Origin: Actinobacteria bacterium UBA2279
GTDB lineage: Bacteria > Actinomycetota > Coriobacteriia > Anaerosomatales > Anaerosomataceae
NCBI GenBank assembly: GCA_002347365.1
Contig: DDWT01000007.1
Coordinates: forward strand, 1 to 10,149
DNA: 10,149 nucleotides
Direction: 5' to 3'
The notes under the pieces are model-generated. The model ran no database searches, was not told the origin of the DNA, and saw only the letters and a list, made by a program, of their open reading frames with translations. Numbering within the stretch: position 1 is the first letter of the stretch; each line of letters starts with the position of its first letter. The position numbers were made by a program, and so were the translations under genes. Of this stretch, positions 6,038-10,149 are shown in pieces.

Positions 6038-7516
6038 ATGTCGGGCAAGCGGAGACCCGCAACGACCAAGACAGCTACCGTGGACCGCAGGTCCACCCCG
6101 CCGCCCTCCACCTCCTACACCGCCGCGATCATCGCCGGCACCTTTGCATACCTGATGATCGGCGCACTCCCCTTCCAGGGCGGCATCGTCGCGCGTGCCA
6201 TCGTGGCCGGTGCCGTCATCGGCCTGGGTATCCGCAAACCCGGCGACCGGGCAGTGCTCGGTGTGGGCGCCGCAAGCATCGGGCTTCTCGGCGGCATCAT
6301 CGTCGCGAGTTGGGGCCAGACGGCCACCGGTTATTCCGCGACCGCTCTCGAGTTGGTGCTCGGACCGCTGCTCGCACCTGCGATCGCACTGGGCTGCGGC
6401 GAGCTGCGCATGCGCACGAGCGCCGTGTGGGCATTCGCGCTGGCGGTCGCGCTGCTCGGCGGAGTGTTCCTGCACACCGTAGGCGTGCTGCCGGGACCGC
6501 GAGCAGACGCGACCAAGTCGCTGCGCACCTCGCTTGCGGTCGAACCCATGGCCGAGCAGTACGGCTTTGACTCCTACATCTTCATCCGCACGAGCATGCA
6601 GGTGGACCGCGGCGTGCCCTACTACGACGCGTTCATCTCCTCCTACGATGGTGACTCCCGCCTGCAGGGCGCGCCTCCCGGCCTGCTCAATATCCGTCAG
6701 CCCTGGATCTACTACGCGTGGAAGGTGCTGCCCGGTAGGTCCGGCACCAAGATATGGGACTGGTTCGTGGTTCTCGCGCTCGTCTCGGCGGGTGGCGTGT
6801 TCTGGGGTATGCGCAAGATCGTCGCCGATCCCGCGGCGCTGGCAGCCTCGGCAGGTGTGCTCGGCTACATGGCCTACCCCGTCGTGACGTTCTGGTTCCC
6901 GCTCGCCGAGTTCTGGGCTGGTTGCGTGGCGGTCTGCGCGGTGATGGCGATGCTGCGGCGAAAGCCCTACCTCGCGGCCACGCTGGTCACCGTCGCGTTC
7001 GCATTCCGCGAGCTCGCGGCCTGGCTGATCCCTGTGTTCGCGGTCTGGTGGTTGTTCTCGGGCGAGCGCAAGCGGTGGTGGCCGGCGCTCGTCATCGCAG
7101 TAGCCGGACCGGTGGCGCTGTTCGCGGCGCATACAGCGCTCTCGCCCGTCAAGCAGCAGGCCGCCGGAAGCGTGAGCTTCTGGATGAACTCGAGCCTGGA
7201 CACGCTGCTCGCATCCCTGCGTTTCTCCGGCGACCTGGTGCCGGGCGGCGTGTGGCTGTATCCAGTGATCGCGCTGGTGGCGCTTTCCGGTGCGTTCTTC
7301 CTCCGAGACAAGACGTTGCGCTGGCCCGTGGTCGCCGCCGTCGCCGCTCCCCTCGCGCTGCTCGGCCTGTTCAGCAGCGGGCAGTGGGGTGACTACTGGG
7401 GCGCCATCGGCATGCCAGCCGTGCTCGCGCTCAGCGTCGCCGCGCTCGGCCTGCTGCAGCAGCCGGACGCGCCGGCGATCATGCCCGCACCAACCGTCGC
7501 CAAGAAGCACTCCTAG
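6038..7516 (+). CDS. Polytopic membrane protein, probable GT-C-type glycosyltransferase
   Basis: This 492-residue protein has about 11-13 hydrophobic spans: roughly 28-46, 48-65, 72-91, 102-119, 128-147, 241-257, 266-284, 288-306, 311-338, 347-365, 402-420, 429-446 and 455-473. A basic, Pro/Thr-rich cytoplasmic tail (1-26) comes first. The long loop at 148-238 is probably outside and contains DRGVPYYDAF (190-199), like the G-x-P-Y-x-D segment of GT-C enzymes (GT39, GT87 and relatives), which use polyprenyl-phosphate sugars on the outer face. Another feature is FRELAAWLIP (323-332), placed like the charged pair seen before a late helix in these enzymes. The start at 6038 follows GGAGG (6029-6033). 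It is divergent from a polyprenol-phosphate mannosyltransferase, which would supply the donor. The acceptor is unknown and could be a protein, lipoglycan or wall polymer. The family call is moderate; a transporter-like or other membrane protein is not excluded. Confidence 0.6.
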   Translation: MSGKRRPATTKTATVDRRSTPPPSTSYTAAIIAGTFAYLMIGALPFQGGIVARAIVAGAVIGLGIRKPGDRAVLGVGAASIGLLGGIIVASWGQTATGYSATALELVLGPLLAPAIALGCGELRMRTSAVWAFALAVALLGGVFLHTVGVLPGPRADATKSLRTSLAVEPMAEQYGFDSYIFIRTSMQVDRGVPYYDAFISSYDGDSRLQGAPPGLLNIRQPWIYYAWKVLPGRSGTKIWDWFVVLALVSAGGVFWGMRKIVADPAALAASAGVLGYMAYPVVTFWFPLAEFWAGCVAVCAVMAMLRRKPYLAATLVTVAFAFRELAAWLIPVFAVWWLFSGERKRWWPALVIAVAGPVALFAAHTALSPVKQQAAGSVSFWMNSSLDTLLASLRFSGDLVPGGVWLYPVIALVALSGAFFLRDKTLRWPVVAAVAAPLALLGLFSSGQWGDYWGAIGMPAVLALSVAALGLLQQPDAPAIMPAPTVAKKHS

Positions 7517-7530
7517 CGGCTTCACACCAG

Positions 7531-7572
7531 AAAGAAACCCCCTGCGAGCCGGTGGCCCGCAGGGGGTTTGTG
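7531..7572. terminator. Bidirectional rho-independent terminator
   Basis: A 12-bp perfect inverted repeat, AAACCCCCTGCG (7535-7546) and CGCAGGGGGTTT (7558-7569), encloses an 11-base loop that can extend with GCC/GGC pairing around GGT. On the forward strand it ends in TTTGTG. On the reverse strand the stem is followed by TTTCTTTC, an even better U-tract. It lies between two convergent genes, 18 bp after one stop codon and about 20 bp after the other, and probably terminates both. Confidence 0.9.
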
Positions 7573-7588
7573 CACTGCTCGATGCGGA

Positions 7589-10149
7589 CTAGTTCAGCCG
7601 CAGCGCTACCGCTGTGCGTACGCTCGGCGAGAGTGCCGCCGAACCTCCGATGAACTTCACCGTGACGATGCTGTTCTTGTGGGCGGTCAACGCCGCTGCG
7701 GGTGCTGCAGCCAGAGACGTGGACGGTGTCAGCAACAACACCGAACGCGCGTACCCTTGCGCTGCGCCTGCCGCAAGGCCGTCGGGGAAGTTCTGGCCGG
7801 TGGCGATGGCCAGGCCGTCCCAGGAAAGACCGGCGTTTGCGACACCGTACGCGGCCACGACGGCAGCCGTGTCATAACGGCTCGGACCCGACAGCCGGGT
7901 GGACGTCGCGCCCACCTGCGATACCAACGCGGCGTCTACCGACGCGGGAACCGCAGTCGTACCACCAAGTACGAGCGCTTTGGTGACGCCGATGCTCTTC
8001 ATCGCGTTCGCCGTCGTGGCGTCAAGCCCGCCGGCTGGCACGAGGTAGATCGGCCATGCCCTGGCCGCAGCAAGTGGACCTGCGCCGAGGGCATCGGGGA
8101 AGTTGAGACCGGTGGTCACGAACGCCGTCCCGTTGGTGTAGCAGCCAGTGATGCTGACGGTCTCGGCAGCTACCAGACGCGCGGTCTCGTAGCGATTCGC
8201 TCCGCCGATGCGCTTCACATTGGCCGCACCAAGCAGGGACTTGACCGACGCCTCGACCGCGGGACTCACGGCTGACGTGCCGCCCAATATGACTGCCTTG
8301 GTCGCGCCGAGACGAGCGATCTCGCCCGGAAGCGCACCGTACAGCGAGCCGGGGCTCGTGAGCAGGATCGGGGACGCGTGCGCGCCGGCCAGTGAGGTAC
8401 CGACAAGCGCATCAGGCCACGAGTCACTGCTGGCTATGATGACCGTGTCCACCGAGTTGAGCGGGAACGTCGCGCGCGAGATCTGCAGCGCAGTCTGGAC
8501 ACGGGTCAGGCCTTCGAGCGACATGTAGGTCGCATTGGGAGGCAGGACCGCGAATCCGACGTTGTGCACCGTCTCCTCATTGCCGGCGACGTCGGTGGAC
8601 CAGTACGTCAGCGTGTAGGAACCCTGGGTCGCGACGTTCACCGAAGTGCCCGTCATGACCGGTCCGCTGTTGAGCTGATAGTGCGTGGCCGCGACGCCCG
8701 AAAGCGTGTCGGTCGCCACAAGGCTGATCGACGCACTGCCGGTGTAGGAGCCGAGATGGTTGTCTGTCGTGGTAGGAGCGGTGTTGTCGATCTTGACCGT
8801 ACCGGTGTTGGTGTCCTCGATCGCACCCAGGTTGTCTTGTGACCAGAACTGGATGGTATGCGAGCCCTCGCCGTTCACGTCGAACGGAGCACCGTACGTC
8901 TGCGTCCCACCACCATCAAGCGTGTAGTAGGTGTCTGCGACACCCGAGAGCGTGTCGGTCGCCACAAGGCTGACCGCATACGGCCCCATATGCCAGCCGC
9001 CGTCAGCGTTCGACGTGGTGACGGGCGGGGTGTCATCGACCAGCGGACCGACCGTGACCTCATTGGAGCCCGAGTACTGGAACGTCAGGGGCACCGTGGC
9101 CGGTCTGATGGAGTTGTACGCCGAAACGCGGTAGACGTAGGTCTCTCCAACCGCGACTCCGGGATCATCGAATGTCGTTGCGTTGGCCAGCGCCGTGCCG
9201 ATCTGGCTGTACGGACCCGCAACGCCACCCGTGACGAGTGCGCGCTCCACCGCAAAGCCGATCTCGTTGGACAGGTCGCCCCACGTCGCTGCAGCATCGC
9301 CAGGTGTGGCGTCAACCCAGTTCAGCCGCGCGACGCCTGGAGGCGCGAACCCTGCCGAGAGGACCGGTGCGTCCGGCAACAGGCTTTGTACCGCCACCTG
9401 CTGGGGCCGCATCATGTCCATCTCTTCGTGACTCAGGATGTGGCAGTGCCACACGTACTCCCAGTTGAAGTTGTGCAGCTGGTTCACCAACGGCTCGGCA
9501 TACGCCTCCCCGGTGGCCGGATCGATCTGCCAGAGATCGCCCATCATGCCGAGCGGCATGGTGGGGTCGAGCGGTCGCACGCTGTCGGGCACGCTGAATG
9601 GCGCCTCGGGAGCGACCGGTCGCAGTGCGACGATCGTGTCCTCCAGCGGGCTCACTCTGACGGTGTCCTTCCAGCCGAGCTCGTTGTCGTCGGGATAGCG
9701 CAGGAAGCCGTCCCAGCCCACACGGTTGATGAGCTGCACGTCGTAGAGGTGGAAGTGCATCGGGTGCGTGTCCACGCCGTTGTGCGTGATCTTCCAGATC
9801 TGCGTGCCGTCGCCCATCACCGGGGTGAGAGGCACCATGTCCGGCTGTACCGCCGAGAGGACCTCGGTGGGCGCATCCATGAAGCCGTAGAGGATGAAGT
9901 TGGGTGTACCGGGTACGCCGGTTGGCATCTCCAGACCCATGTTGCCCTGCATACGTCCGTAGGAGTCGAACGTCTCGCCCTGCTCGTCTTGGATGGCCTT
10001 GGCCTGGAGCGGGAAGGTCTGCTCGGCACCGTCAAGGTTGGTGAACGTGTGGAAACCGTTGTCGCCCACCTGGTAGATGCGGACGTACTGATCTTTGGGG
10101 AACGTGTCGTTGTAGGTGGTGTCATAGCGGCTGTCCGGGATGATGATCT
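7589..10149 (-). CDS. CotA-like multicopper oxidase with FN3-like, Ig-like and CWB2 wall-binding domains (5' end cut off)
   Basis: The frame stays open to the right window edge, so only the C-terminal 850 or so residues are present. Numbering here starts at the GTG at 10069, which is not the true start. Residues 88-225 are the last cupredoxin domain of a laccase/CotA/bilirubin-oxidase-like enzyme. HPMHFH (102-107) and HCHILSHEEMDMM (208-220) supply type 1, 2 and 3 copper ligands; Cys209, His214 and an axial Met are present, and the block closely resembles CotA. Such enzymes oxidise phenols, pigments or metal ions and reduce O2 to water. A fibronectin-III-like domain (230-340), two Ig-like repeats (344-427, 428-508) and three CWB2 repeats (519-612, 619-714, 724-826) follow. 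CWB2 modules bind anionic wall polymers, so the enzyme is probably displayed on the cell surface. A signal peptide is expected beyond the window. The substrate, possibly Mn(II) or Fe(II), is not shown. Confidence 0.9.
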   Translation of the reverse strand, partial: IIIPDSRYDTTYNDTFPKDQYVRIYQVGDNGFHTFTNLDGAEQTFPLQAKAIQDEQGETFDSYGRMQGNMGLEMPTGVPGTPNFILYGFMDAPTEVLSAVQPDMVPLTPVMGDGTQIWKITHNGVDTHPMHFHLYDVQLINRVGWDGFLRYPDDNELGWKDTVRVSPLEDTIVALRPVAPEAPFSVPDSVRPLDPTMPLGMMGDLWQIDPATGEAYAEPLVNQLHNFNWEYVWHCHILSHEEMDMMRPQQVAVQSLLPDAPVLSAGFAPPGVARLNWVDATPGDAAATWGDLSNEIGFAVERALVTGGVAGPYSQIGTALANATTFDDPGVAVGETYVYRVSAYNSIRPATVPLTFQYSGSNEVTVGPLVDDTPPVTTSNADGGWHMGPYAVSLVATDTLSGVADTYYTLDGGGTQTYGAPFDVNGEGSHTIQFWSQDNLGAIEDTNTGTVKIDNTAPTTTDNHLGSYTGSASISLVATDTLSGVAATHYQLNSGPVMTGTSVNVATQGSYTLTYWSTDVAGNEETVHNVGFAVLPPNATYMSLEGLTRVQTALQISRATFPLNSVDTVIIASSDSWPDALVGTSLAGAHASPILLTSPGSLYGALPGEIARLGATKAVILGGTSAVSPAVEASVKSLLGAANVKRIGGANRYETARLVAAETVSITGCYTNGTAFVTTGLNFPDALGAGPLAAARAWPIYLVPAGGLDATTANAMKSIGVTKALVLGGTTAVPASVDAALVSQVGATSTRLSGPSRYDTAAVVAAYGVANAGLSWDGLAIATGQNFPDGLAAGAAQGYARSVLLLTPSTSLAAAPAAALTAHKNSIVTVKFIGGSAALSPSVRTAVALRLN
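7592..8515 (-). repeat. Three tandem CWB2 (cell-wall-binding type 2) repeats
   Basis: Three modules of about 95-100 residues end the oxidase, at roughly 8234-8515, 7928-8215 and 7592-7900. Each has the family pattern: an R-x-x-(G)-x-x-R-Y-x-T-A opening (GGANRYETA and SGPSRYDTA in the second and third, degenerate LTRVQTA in the first), a WPDAL/FPDAL/FPDGL segment, a PILL/PIYLV/VLLLT strand, and an ILGG/VLGG/FIGG segment. Three in tandem is the usual functional unit, as in clostridial wall proteins that bind secondary polysaccharides. They diverge clearly from one another, so this is an old duplication. Confidence 0.9.
8546..9040 (-). repeat. Two Ig-like repeats with a near-identical DNA core
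   Basis: Two adjacent modules of about 82 residues share the core SLVATDTLSGVA and a Y-x-L-(D/N) strand, then end in YW/FWS-x-D-x-x-G segments. They resemble OmpL47-type or bacterial Ig-like spacer domains found in extracellular enzymes. At DNA level a 25-base stretch is identical at 8703-8727 and 8949-8973, exactly 246 bp apart, which keeps frame. They probably act as a stalk between the oxidase and the wall anchor. Confidence 0.75.

Noticed and set aside
5946..6062. 39-residue N-terminal extension of the mannosyltransferase
   Set aside because: The extension lacks similarity to the GT2 fold, overlaps the divergent gene, and the ATG at 5945 has a well-placed GGAGG.
5658..6155. Forward frame of 165 codons across the mannosyltransferase start region
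   Set aside because: It is antisense to conserved GT2 motifs and crosses a divergent promoter region; no domain is visible.
6023..7525. Reverse-strand open frame of 500 codons opposite the GT-C-like gene
   Set aside because: The product is rich in Arg, His, Glu and Gln without a fold-like pattern. It is a shadow of a GC-rich gene whose forward frame has clear membrane spans, a ribosome site and a terminator.
7568..8275. Forward frame of 235 codons opposite the CWB2 repeats
   Set aside because: It is rich in Arg, Gly and Cys, has no motif, and lies antisense to clear CWB2 modules.
10067..10069. GTG as start codon of the multicopper oxidase
   Set aside because: The frame continues open to the window edge with oxidase-like sequence (DTTYNDTFPKDQYVRIYQ), so this is an internal valine and the gene is cut by the window.

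Overview
The window is GC-rich, roughly two-thirds G+C by eye. It holds five protein genes: four complete, and one that runs off the right edge. Three features suggest a high-GC Gram-positive bacterium of the Actinomycetota: three cell-wall-binding type 2 (CWB2) repeats on an exported protein, a single-domain polyprenol-phosphate-mannose synthase, and strong GGAGG ribosome sites. A deep-branching environmental lineage such as a Coriobacteriia relative would fit. That placement is inference; there is no rRNA or other marker gene here.

Layout: (1) 1-322, a comparatively AT-rich non-coding leader. (2) 323-1624 (+), a Fic-fold protein with a C-terminal winged helix whose catalytic Fic motif is degenerate. 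(3) 1625-1740, a spacer with a palindrome and a good sigma-70-like promoter. (4) 1741-4284 (+), a membrane-anchored subtilisin-family protease with a cytoplasmic GYF_2 domain. (5) 4295-5182 (+), a divergent member of the prolipoprotein diacylglyceryl transferase (Lgt) family, 10 bp downstream and probably in the same operon. (6) 5190-5945 (-), a polyprenol-phosphate mannosyltransferase, convergent with the Lgt-like gene. (7) 6038-7516 (+), a polytopic membrane protein resembling a GT-C glycosyltransferase, divergent from gene 6 across 92 bp. (8) A bidirectional terminator at 7531-7572. (9) 7589 to beyond 10149 (-), the C-terminal part of a CotA-like multicopper oxidase fused to fibronectin-III-like, Ig-like and CWB2 domains.

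The common theme is the cell envelope. Genes 6 and 7 plausibly form a donor/acceptor pair: one makes polyprenyl-phosphate-mannose on the cytoplasmic face, and the other uses a lipid-linked sugar on the outer face. The protease has its catalytic domain outside and a sensing or interaction domain inside, and its partner is an Lgt-like enzyme. The oxidase is surface-bound through CWB2 repeats. The most unusual items are the pseudo-Fic/winged-helix protein, the GYF_2-TM-subtilase architecture coupled to an Lgt paralogue with altered active-site positions, and the wall-anchored multicopper oxidase. No CRISPR array, insertion sequence, tRNA or rRNA was seen.
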